Positions 1-5,148 of a DNA stretch of 5,833 nucleotides are shown here, piece after piece. The stretch spans positions 1 through 5,833 of the forward strand of contig JAKAXN010000305.1 of NCBI GenBank assembly GCA_021816565.1. Direction: 5' to 3'. Each line of letters begins with the position of its first letter. The first letter of the stretch is position 1. The DNA comes from Actinomycetes bacterium (GTDB lineage: Bacteria > Actinomycetota > Acidimicrobiia > Acidimicrobiales > Palsa-688). The position numbers and the translations under genes are program-made. Under the pieces are notes generated by a model, which was given only the letters and a program-made list of their open reading frames with translations, had not been told where the DNA came from and made no database searches.

Positions 1-1126
1 CGGCCGTGCCGGTCATGCCGGCGAGCTTCTCGTACTGGCGGAAGTAGTTCTGCAGGGTCACCGTGGCCCAGGTGTGGTTCTCCTGGTTGATGCTGACCCG
101 CTCCTTGGCCTCCACCGCCTGGTGCAGACCGTCCGACCACCGCCGGCCCTCCAGGATCCGGCCGGTGAACTCGTCGACGATCTTCACCTCGCCGTCGGCG
201 ACGATGTAGTCCTTGTCCCGCTTGTAGAGCTCCTTGGCCTTCAGGGCCTGGGTGAGCTGGTGCACGTAGTTGGAGGAGACCAGGTCGTAGAGGTTGTCGA
301 TGCCCAGGGCCTTCTCGACCTTCTCGATGCCCTCCTCGGTGGGGGCGACCGTGCGCTTCTCCTCATCGACCTCGTAGTCCAGCTCCCGGGTCAGGGAGCG
401 GGCCACGCCGGCGAACTGGTAGTAGAGCCGGGCTGACTCCGACGAGGGGCCGGAGATGATGAGAGGGGTCCGGGCCTCGTCGATCAGGATGGAGTCGACC
501 TCGTCGACGATGGCGAAGTGGTGGCCCCGCTGAACCATGTGCTCGAGCGCCCGGGCCATGTTGTCGCGCAGGTAGTCGAATCCGAACTCGGTGTTGGTCC
601 CGTAGGTGACGTCGCTGTTGTACGCCTCCTTCTTGGCCTGCCAGTCATCGATGTCGGGGGAGACCCGCCCGACCGTCAGCCCGAGGAAGCGGTGGACCTG
701 TCCCATCCATTCGGCGTCGCGCCCGGCCAGGTAGTCGTTGACCGTGACCACGTGCACGCCCTTGCCGGCCAGCGCATTGAGGTAGACGGGCAGGGTGGAC
801 ACGAGGGTCTTGCCCTCCCCGGTCTTCATCTCGGCGATCCCGCCCAGGTGGAGGGCCGCGCCCCCCATCAGCTGGACGTCGAAGTGCCGCTGGCCGATGG
901 TCCGCCTGGCCGCCTCGCGCACGGTAGCGAAAGCCTCGATGAGCAGATCGTCGAGGTCCTCGCCGTTGCCGAGCCGCTCCCGGAACCGGACGGTCTGGGC
1001 GGCCAGCTCCTCATCCGAGAGGGCCTCCATCTCCGGCTCGAGCGCGTTTATGTCGGGCACGAGCGCCTTGAGGGCCCGTACCTTGCGGCCCTCGCCGGCC
1101 CGCAGAATCTTGCTGAACACGCTCAT
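1..1126 (-). CDS. secA: Preprotein translocase ATPase SecA, N-terminal part (3' end outside window)
   Basis: SecA is the cytoplasmic motor ATPase that drives unfolded preproteins through the SecYEG channel. The 375 complete codons present read from the start to the MTGTA motif at residues 371-375, then leave the window; a full protein is usually about 850-950 residues. Visible are the typical N-terminus [16 protein letters not shown], Walker A MKTGEGKT (residues 100-107), the conserved [16 protein letters not shown] block (174-189), Walker B DEVD (208-211) followed by [14 protein letters not shown], and the preprotein cross-linking region between about 225 and 370. Motif positions differ by only about two residues from E. 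coli SecA. The ATG at 1126 is preferred over the in-frame-shifted ATG at 1130 because AGGAG lies 5 nt upstream of it. The rest of NBD2, the scaffold, wing and C-terminal tail cannot be assessed. No frameshift or missing key residue is seen. It is divergent from the DUF2079 gene to its right. Confidence 0.98.
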   Translation of the reverse strand, partial: MSVFSKILRAGEGRKVRALKALVPDINALEPEMEALSDEELAAQTVRFRERLGNGEDLDDLLIEAFATVREAARRTIGQRHFDVQLMGGAALHLGGIAEMKTGEGKTLVSTLPVYLNALAGKGVHVVTVNDYLAGRDAEWMGQVHRFLGLTVGRVSPDIDDWQAKKEAYNSDVTYGTNTEFGFDYLRDNMARALEHMVQRGHHFAIVDEVDSILIDEARTPLIISGPSSESARLYYQFAGVARSLTRELDYEVDEEKRTVAPTEEGIEKVEKALGIDNLYDLVSSNYVHQLTQALKAKELYKRDKDYIVADGEVKIVDEFTGRILEGRRWSDGLHQAVEAKERVSINQENHTWATVTLQNYFRQYEKLAGMTGTA

Positions 1127-1131
1127 GCATG

Positions 1132-1136
1132 CTCCT
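1132..1136 (-). promoter_or_regulatory. Shine-Dalgarno site of secA
   Basis: On the minus strand AGGAG is followed by the 5-nt spacer CATGC and then ATG at 1126. This spacing decides the secA start in favour of 1126; the alternative ATG at 1130 would be only 1 nt from the site and is in another frame. Confidence 0.8.
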
Positions 1137-1156
1137 GAACTCGCATGGACGACCAA

Positions 1157-1162
1157 TCCTAC
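1157..1162 (-). promoter_or_regulatory. Possible -10 element for secA
   Basis: The minus strand reads TAGGAT here, fitting the TAnnnT pattern of housekeeping -10 boxes in high-GC actinobacteria. Transcription would start about 7 nt downstream, leaving a short leader of roughly 25 nt that contains the AGGAG site. No convincing -35 hexamer is present 16-18 nt upstream, so this rests on one hexamer and geometry only. Confidence 0.28.
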
Positions 1163-1189
1163 CGGCGGCCCGACCCGGAGAAGTCTCGC

Positions 1190-1195
1190 TACCCT
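1190..1195 (+). promoter_or_regulatory. Possible -10 element for the plus-strand DUF2079 gene
   Basis: TACCCT (TAnnnT) ends 5 nt before the GTG at 1201. A transcript starting about 6-7 nt downstream would begin at or next to that GTG, which would make it leaderless; that would also explain the lack of a well-placed Shine-Dalgarno site. No clear -35 box is visible. Weak evidence. Confidence 0.25.
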
Positions 1196-1200
1196 TGGCC

Positions 1201-2712
1201 GTGGTCGCGAGCCGCTCCGGCACCATCACCCGGCCGGCACCCGCGATGCTTCGCCGTCTGCTCCCCCATCTCCCCCTGGTGCTGCTCATCGGGGCCTACT
1301 TCGCGTGGTTCTCGGACCTGTCGGTGCAGGTCTACGACGCCTACGCAGCCCCCGGATACGACATGGGGATATTCGACCAGGGGGTGTGGCTGCTGAGCCG
1401 GTTCCACGCCCCGTTCGTGACGGTGATGGGCCGGGACCTGTTCGGGGACCACACCTCTTTCGTGCTGCTGCTGGCCGTCCCCCTCTACTGGATCGCCCCG
1501 GCCGCGCAGACCCTCCTGGTGCTCCAGACCGCCCTCCTGGCCGGGGCTGCGGTCCCGGTCTACCTGGTGGCCCGCCGCCGTAGCGGCAGCATCACCGTGG
1601 CCACGGTCCTGGCCGGGGCGTACCTGCTCGACCCGGCGCTCCAGCAGGGCAACCTGGAACAGTTCCACCCGGAGTCGTTCCTCGTGCTGTTCGTGGCCGT
1701 AGCCCTGTTCGCGGCGCTCGAGTGGCACCCTCGGCTGCTGGTGGCGGCGGCCGTCGGCTGCCTGCTGGTGAAGGAGGACACGGCCCTGCTCGTCGTGCCC
1801 CTGGCGATCTGGGTGGCCCTGCGCCGCGACCGCGAACTGGGCCTCCGGTTGGCCGCCGGGGCGGTCGCCTACGCCATCTTCGCCTACGAGGTGGTGATCC
1901 AGTCGCTGCTCGGTACCACCTCCTTCTACACCGGCCGCCTACCCTTCGGCGGCGTGTGGGGGCTGCTCAGCACCCCTTTCGTCCACGCCGGGAGGTTCTT
2001 CTCGTACCTGGCTGCGGACAACCGGCCCTGGTACGTGTGGCAGATGGGTGCGGCCTACGGGTGGGTGTTCCTGGTGAGCCCCGAGGTGGCGGCCATCGGG
2101 CTGGCGACGCTGGCCGAGAACGTCATCAGCACTTTCCCCTATATGCACCGCATCTACTACCACTACTCGCTCGCCCTGGTACCGGTGCTGGCGGTGGGCA
2201 CGGCGGTGGCGGTGGGCCGCCTGCCGCGCCGGGCGGCCCGCTGGGTCGCCACCGCCGCGGTGGGCACGGCGTCGGTCATCTCGTGCGTGGTGTGGGGCCT
2301 GGCCCCCTTCTCGCTGGAGACCGCCTTCCCGGACCCGGGCCCCTCCAGCCCGGCGGTAGAGGCGGTCAACTCCCTGCTCAGGGAGGTCCCACCCCACGCC
2401 GTGGTCTCCGCATCGTGGCCCATCGTGGCCCATCTCACCCACCGCAGGGGCGCCTACCAGTGGCCCACACCGTTCCGGGCCACCCTGTGGGGGCTGTACC
2501 GGCAGGAGGGCCAGCGGCTCCCGGCGGCGGCCACCGTCGGGTACCTGGTGATCCCCAGATACCGGCTGGGGATCGATGCCGAGGTGTTCGACTCGATAGC
2601 CCGCCAGTTCCGCCTGGTCGGATCAGCGGCCGGCTGGGCGCTGTACCGGCGGGTGGCCGCTCAGCCGGCCCCGCCCGCAGCCCTCCGGTACAGGTACACG
2701 TCGCCCACGTGA
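1201..2712 (+). CDS. DUF2079 family polytopic membrane protein (copy A)
   Basis: This is an integral membrane protein of the uncharacterised DUF2079 family; no reaction is established. From the 1201 start it has 503 residues. A first membrane segment lies at about 20-38, followed by an external loop with the acidic motif YDMGIFDQ (53-60), an invariant block W63-T85, about nine further hydrophobic segments, the conserved GNLEQFHPE (150-158), and a soluble C-terminal domain with PPHAVVSA (H399) and WPTPF (W421). The acidic first loop and overall shape resemble GT-C glycosyltransferases; that is inference. The start is uncertain. The frame is open from ATG 1129, but that would overlap the secA ribosome-binding site, and the third codon positions become almost entirely G/C only from 1201, so GTG 1201 is chosen; TTG 1195 and ATG 1246 are alternatives. 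It is the only rightward gene here and overlaps the convergent paralogue by 52 bp. Its last 17 or so residues (after LYRRVA) are antisense to that gene's end and look like a read-through extension. Confidence 0.9.
   Translation: MVASRSGTITRPAPAMLRRLLPHLPLVLLIGAYFAWFSDLSVQVYDAYAAPGYDMGIFDQGVWLLSRFHAPFVTVMGRDLFGDHTSFVLLLAVPLYWIAPAAQTLLVLQTALLAGAAVPVYLVARRRSGSITVATVLAGAYLLDPALQQGNLEQFHPESFLVLFVAVALFAALEWHPRLLVAAAVGCLLVKEDTALLVVPLAIWVALRRDRELGLRLAAGAVAYAIFAYEVVIQSLLGTTSFYTGRLPFGGVWGLLSTPFVHAGRFFSYLAADNRPWYVWQMGAAYGWVFLVSPEVAAIGLATLAENVISTFPYMHRIYYHYSLALVPVLAVGTAVAVGRLPRRAARWVATAAVGTASVISCVVWGLAPFSLETAFPDPGPSSPAVEAVNSLLREVPPHAVVSASWPIVAHLTHRRGAYQWPTPFRATLWGLYRQEGQRLPAAATVGYLVIPRYRLGIDAEVFDSIARQFRLVGSAAGWALYRRVAAQPAPPAALRYRYTSPT
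1396..1436. repeat. 41-bp exact inverted repeat, left arm (partner 3892-3932)
   Basis: These 41 bases on the plus strand recur exactly on the minus strand at 3892-3932. Both arms code for the [15 protein letters not shown] part of the invariant DUF2079 block. All third codon positions agree within the run. Similarity continues on both sides with scattered mismatches. Confidence 0.9.
2641..2693. repeat. Inverted repeat / stem-loop in the overlap of the two convergent DUF2079 genes
   Basis: CTGTACCGG at 2641-2649 is mirrored exactly by CCGGTACAG at 2685-2693. The stem continues inward after one mismatch (2650/2684) with three G-C pairs and a G-T pair, leaving a loop of about 25 nt. Both arms encode the LYRR motif near the C-terminus of each paralogue, so the symmetry comes from homologous convergent gene ends. 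There is no T-tract on either side, so a terminator role is only possible, though such a structure would act on both transcripts. Confidence 0.6.
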
Positions 2713-4157
2713 TCCACCACGCGGAACTGGCCGGCGATGGACCGCAACACCGCCGGGCTGCCCCCGCCTCCGGCCGGGAGGAACAGGTACTGCACCTGGG
2801 ATGCGAAGGGGAGCCGGGCCCCGGGATGGTGGTACAGGTGCCAGTCGACGGCGTAGAAGGGGGTCGGCCACATGTACACCCGGACCCGGTGGTCGATGTG
2901 GGCCACGTAGGGGTACCAGGCGGACACCACGGCGTGAGGGGGTAGGGCCTTCTCCACCTCGTTGATGGCCCGCACCTCCGGGCTGGCCGGGCTCCAGTGG
3001 GGGTATCTGTGCACCGAGAACGGCGCCAGGCCCCACACCACGCACGACACGAAGGCGCACACCAGGCTGACCCCGGCCAGCGCGGAGCGGGCGGCGACGT
3101 GGCGGCGCCGGGAGATGGCCCAGACGGTGCCGAGGACCAGCACCGGCACCAGGGGCAGCGAGTAGTGGTAGAGGATCTGGTGCTGGTAGGGAAACTCGCT
3201 GAGGTAGTTCTCCAGGAAGCTCAGCACGCTCACTGCGGCGATCTCCGGCGCCAGCAGGAACGCCCATCCGGTGGAGACCCCCATCTGCCAGAAGTAGAAG
3301 GGGCGCTGCCCGCTCAGGGCGTAACGCCAGAAGGTGGTGGCGTGGAGGAGGAAGGTCCGGAAAACCCCCCCGATCCCCCCGAAGGGGATCCGGTTGGCCT
3401 GGAACGAGGTGGTGCCCAGGAAGGCGTAGATGATGACCTCGAAGGCGATGAACTGCCACGCCGCGGCGGCCGCGAATATGGCTGTCCCCCACTTCAGGTT
3501 CCGTCGCCACGCCACCCACAGGCCCAGCGGCATGACCAGCATGCCGGCGTCCTGCTTGACCAGGAGGCACACCACCACCGCGGCGACCAGCAGCAGCGGT
3601 CGCCACTCGAGGGCGGCGTAGATGGCCAGAGCTATCCCCATCACCGAGAAGGCCTCGGGATGGAACTGTTCGAGGTTGCCGTTCTGCAGGGCCGGGTTGA
3701 GCAGGTAGACCGCCACCATGGCGGTGGCCAGCACGGTGGACTCGAGGTACCTCCGGGCCACCAGGTAGACGGGCACGGCGGCCCCGGCCAGGAGGAGGGT
3801 CTGGAGCACCAGGAGCAGCTGGGCGTGGGGCCAGATCCAGTACAGCGGGACCACCAGCAGCACGACGAAGCAGGTGTGGTCCCCGAAGAGATCCCGGCCC
3901 ATCACCGTCACGAACGGGGCGTGGAACCGGCTGAGCAGCCAGATCCCCTGATCGAACAGGGCCATGTCGAACGGCGGGTCGCCGTAGCCGTCGAACACGC
4001 TGATGCTGAGCGACGCGAAGCGCAACACGTACGCCCCGATCATGATGGCCACCGGCAGGTGGACCAGCAGACCGCGGTGGGAACGGACCCACGCCATCCG
4101 GTCGGTGGCTCGCCGGCCGGTCACACCTGCCACAGCAGCCCGGACCTCTGACGACAC
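2661..4157 (-). CDS. DUF2079 family polytopic membrane protein (copy B)
   Basis: This is a 498-residue paralogue of the plus-strand DUF2079 protein and is collinear with it along nearly the whole length, with roughly half of residues identical by eye. It has a short basic N-terminus, a first membrane segment at about 30-48, an external acidic loop with FDMALFDQ (63-70), the block W73-T95 identical to copy A, about ten hydrophobic segments in all, GNLEQFHPE, and a soluble C-terminal domain with PPHAVVSA (H408) and WPTPF, ending in [11 protein letters not shown]. Function is unknown; a GT-C-like envelope enzyme is a guess from topology. The start is GTG at 4157, supported by GGAGG 7 nt upstream; an internal ATG at residue 21 is less likely. 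It lies 34 bp downstream of the response regulator on the same strand and is probably in its operon. A 489-codon ORF in another minus-strand frame is a shadow. Two G-tracts of 7 and 6 at 3365-3380 could be slippage-prone. Confidence 0.93.
   Translation of the reverse strand: MSSEVRAAVAGVTGRRATDRMAWVRSHRGLLVHLPVAIMIGAYVLRFASLSISVFDGYGDPPFDMALFDQGIWLLSRFHAPFVTVMGRDLFGDHTCFVVLLVVPLYWIWPHAQLLLVLQTLLLAGAAVPVYLVARRYLESTVLATAMVAVYLLNPALQNGNLEQFHPEAFSVMGIALAIYAALEWRPLLLVAAVVVCLLVKQDAGMLVMPLGLWVAWRRNLKWGTAIFAAAAAWQFIAFEVIIYAFLGTTSFQANRIPFGGIGGVFRTFLLHATTFWRYALSGQRPFYFWQMGVSTGWAFLLAPEIAAVSVLSFLENYLSEFPYQHQILYHYSLPLVPVLVLGTVWAISRRRHVAARSALAGVSLVCAFVSCVVWGLAPFSVHRYPHWSPASPEVRAINEVEKALPPHAVVSAWYPYVAHIDHRVRVYMWPTPFYAVDWHLYHHPGARLPFASQVQYLFLPAGGGGSPAVLRSIAGQFRVVDHVGDVYLYRRAAGGAG
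3892..3932. repeat. 41-bp exact inverted repeat, right arm (partner 1396-1436)
   Basis: This is the reverse complement of 1396-1436, inside DUF2079 copy B. The arms are about 2.5 kb apart and form the best-conserved part of the larger inverted duplication spanning the two paralogues. Confidence 0.9.
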
Positions 4158-4164
4158 CTACCCC

Positions 4165-4169
4165 CCTCC
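4165..4169 (-). promoter_or_regulatory. Shine-Dalgarno site of DUF2079 copy B
   Basis: The minus strand reads GGAGG within a G-rich run, 7 nt before the GTG at 4157. It fixes that GTG as the likely start and lies in the 34-bp gap after the response regulator stop, as expected for translation within one message. Confidence 0.75.
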
Positions 4170-4174
4170 CGACG

Positions 4175-4188
4175 CCGCCCCGTGGCGG
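4175..4188 (-). other. Small hairpin between response regulator and DUF2079 copy B
   Basis: On the minus strand CCGCC and GGCGG pair across a 4-nt loop, starting 3 nt after the response regulator stop and ending shortly before the Shine-Dalgarno site of the next gene. The 5-bp stem without a T-tract is more likely to tune downstream expression or stabilise the message than to stop transcription; it may also be chance in GC-rich DNA. Confidence 0.3.
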
Positions 4189-4191
4189 AGG

Positions 4192-4875
4192 CTAGTCGTG
4201 GGGGTCGAGCAGTCGCTTGCGCACCGCGTACATCACCGCCTCCATCCGGGAGTGCAGGTGCAGCTTCTCCAGGATGTTGCGCACATGGTTCTTCACCGTG
4301 TTCTCCGAGATGTACAGCTCGTCGGCCACGTCCTTGTTGCTCATGCCCCGGGCGACCAGCTTGAGGACCTCCAGCTCGCGGGCGGTGAGCACCGGCGCCG
4401 GCAGTTGCTCCCGCTCGGCGGCCATGCGGGCCAGCGAGTTGAACTCGTTGAGCAGCTTGGAGGCCATGGAGGGGGAGATGAGGCTCTGCCCCTGCATCAC
4501 CGAGTGGATGGCCGAGGCGACCTCCTCCACGGAGATCTCCTTCAGGAGGTACCCGTTGGCCCCGGCCTTGATGGCCTCGTAGAGGTCGTCCTCCTCATCG
4601 GAGACCGTGAGCATCAAGATCTTGGTGGAGGGCAGGATCTCCCGGATGCGTCGGGCCGCCTCGATACCGTTGACCCGGGGCATGCGGACGTCCATGAGCA
4701 CCACGTCGGGGGCCATCTCCTCGGCCTTGGCCACCGCCTCGGCCCCGTCCTCGGCCTCGGCCACCACGTCGATGTCTTCCTCGGTGCCGAGCACCACGTA
4801 CAAGCCCCTTCGGAACAACGCCTGGTCATCTGCGATGAGGACGCGTATGACCTGGTCGTCGGTCGATTCATTCAC
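4192..4875 (-). CDS. Two-component response regulator, NarL/DegU (LuxR) family
   Basis: This is a 227-residue cytoplasmic DNA-binding regulator with a complete receiver and output domain. The receiver (about 9-126) has the acidic pocket D16-D17, phospho-acceptor D62 in LMDVRMP, the switch residue T90 in LMLTVSD, and K112 in GYLLKE. After a linker, the LuxR/GerE helix-turn-helix covers about 162-223, with LTARELEVL, the [11 protein letters not shown] helix and the recognition helix [17 protein letters not shown]. Length and all key residues are normal for the family. No histidine kinase is in the window, so its signal is unknown. The start is GTG at 4875; an ATG at 4871 is in another frame. 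No Shine-Dalgarno site precedes the GTG, but TACCTT sits 8 nt upstream, suggesting a leaderless message. It ends 34 bp before the GTG of DUF2079 copy B on the same strand with no strong terminator between, so the two are probably co-transcribed. Targets cannot be read from this sequence. Confidence 0.96.
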   Translation of the reverse strand: MNESTDDQVIRVLIADDQALFRRGLYVVLGTEEDIDVVAEAEDGAEAVAKAEEMAPDVVLMDVRMPRVNGIEAARRIREILPSTKILMLTVSDEEDDLYEAIKAGANGYLLKEISVEEVASAIHSVMQGQSLISPSMASKLLNEFNSLARMAAEREQLPAPVLTARELEVLKLVARGMSNKDVADELYISENTVKNHVRNILEKLHLHSRMEAVMYAVRKRLLDPHD

Positions 4876-4883
4876 GGAGCCCG

Positions 4884-4889
4884 AAGGTA
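4884..4889 (-). promoter_or_regulatory. Possible -10 element giving a leaderless response regulator mRNA
   Basis: The minus strand reads TACCTT (TAnnnT), ending 8 nt before the GTG at 4875. A transcription start 6-8 nt downstream falls at or next to the GTG. The absence of a ribosome-binding site fits this. No good -35 box is visible. Confidence 0.35.
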
Positions 4890-4954
4890 GTCCATGTGAG
4901 TAGCTAGAAAGGGTGAGGCCTCAGCGGCTGACCTGGTCTTTGACCCCACACCCG

Positions 4955-4997
4955 CCTGGAACCCCCGGGGCCCCTGCGGCCCGCACCGGGCTCCAGG
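4955..4997 (-). repeat. 10-bp inverted repeat / stem-loop upstream of the response regulator
   Basis: CCTGGAACCC at 4955-4964 faces GGGCTCCAGG at 4988-4997. In minus-strand RNA all ten positions pair, one as G-U, around a 23-nt GC-rich loop; in plus-strand RNA one pair is lost. It ends about 80 nt before the response regulator start, so it would lie upstream of the proposed leaderless promoter. It could be an operator, a terminator of antisense or upstream transcription, or part of a small RNA. Confidence 0.5.
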
Positions 4998-5114
4998 ACT
5001 TACTTCTAAGCCGCACCATGATCAGCAGCCGGGGCTGCCTTACGTGGGTCGTTTCGCCTGCGACTGGCATCGACTTTCAACCACAGACCCGCTGAGGCCC
5101 TGACGGAAGGCTAC

Positions 5115-5138
5115 CCCGGTCGGGCTGCTCCGACCAGG
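5115..5138 (-). terminator. Putative terminator hairpin after the isomerase gene
   Basis: In minus-strand RNA CCUGGUCGG pairs with CCGACCGGG (nine pairs, one U-G) around the 6-nt loop AGCAGC, starting 10 nt after the TAG stop of the isomerase. There is no following U-tract, which is often poor or absent at terminators in high-GC actinobacteria. The position right after a stop codon favours this role. Confidence 0.45.
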
Positions 5139-5148
5139 CCGGTCCGCT

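Larger units (their letters stand above)
4876..5148. other. 273-bp non-coding gap with several inverted repeats
   Basis: This gap separates the isomerase stop from the response regulator start. The short open frames in it (for example plus-strand 4913-5095) lack the G/C third-position bias and resemble no protein I know. It contains a hairpin after the isomerase stop (5115-5138), a nested set of short complementary segments (GGGTC 5046-5050 with GACCC 5086-5090, enclosing GTCG/CGAC and GCC/GGC pairs), a compact GCAGC...GCTGC hairpin (5025-5038), and a longer 10-bp stem (4955-4997). No known riboswitch, tRNA, tmRNA, 6S or SRP RNA motif is recognised. It likely holds a terminator and the response regulator promoter region; a small structured RNA is possible. 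Confidence 0.6.

Noticed and set aside
518..1138. 206-codon plus-strand frame antisense to secA
   Set aside because: It is the mirror of the secA coding sequence, whose conserved motifs are unmistakable on the other strand.
2411..2434. Tandem repeat of the 10-mer CATCGTGGCC in DUF2079 copy A
   Set aside because: Two exact copies plus 4 bases occur, but the protein aligns to copy B here with no insertion (SASWPIVAH versus SAWYPYVAH), so it is not a recent duplication and is probably chance.
1722..2945. 407-codon plus-strand frame crossing DUF2079 copy A into copy B
   Set aside because: Low-complexity Gly/Pro/Arg-rich shadow crossing the ends of two real genes, with no recognisable domain.
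2623..4092. 489-codon open frame on the minus strand overlapping DUF2079 copy B
   Set aside because: It is a shifted-frame shadow of the 2661-4157 gene: rich in Pro, Gly, Arg, with no membrane segments or family motifs. Copy B in the other frame aligns throughout to copy A.
2997..4151. 384-codon plus-strand frame antisense to DUF2079 copy B
   Set aside because: Long antisense frames are expected from G/C third-position bias. Its composition (Gly, His, Gln, Glu, Val) is that of a shadow, and no start signal or family motif is seen.
4913..5095. Small plus-strand ORF of 60 codons in the intergenic gap
   Set aside because: No third-position G/C bias, no ribosome-binding site and no recognisable sequence features; the gap is better explained by non-coding signals.
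4980..5100. Possible cyclic-di-GMP (GEMM-like) or other riboswitch before the response regulator
   Set aside because: The minus strand has GAAA-containing loops and a GGCAGC...GCTGC hairpin, but the diagnostic GGCAAACC and ACGCAAAGCC-type segments are absent, so no known class can be assigned.
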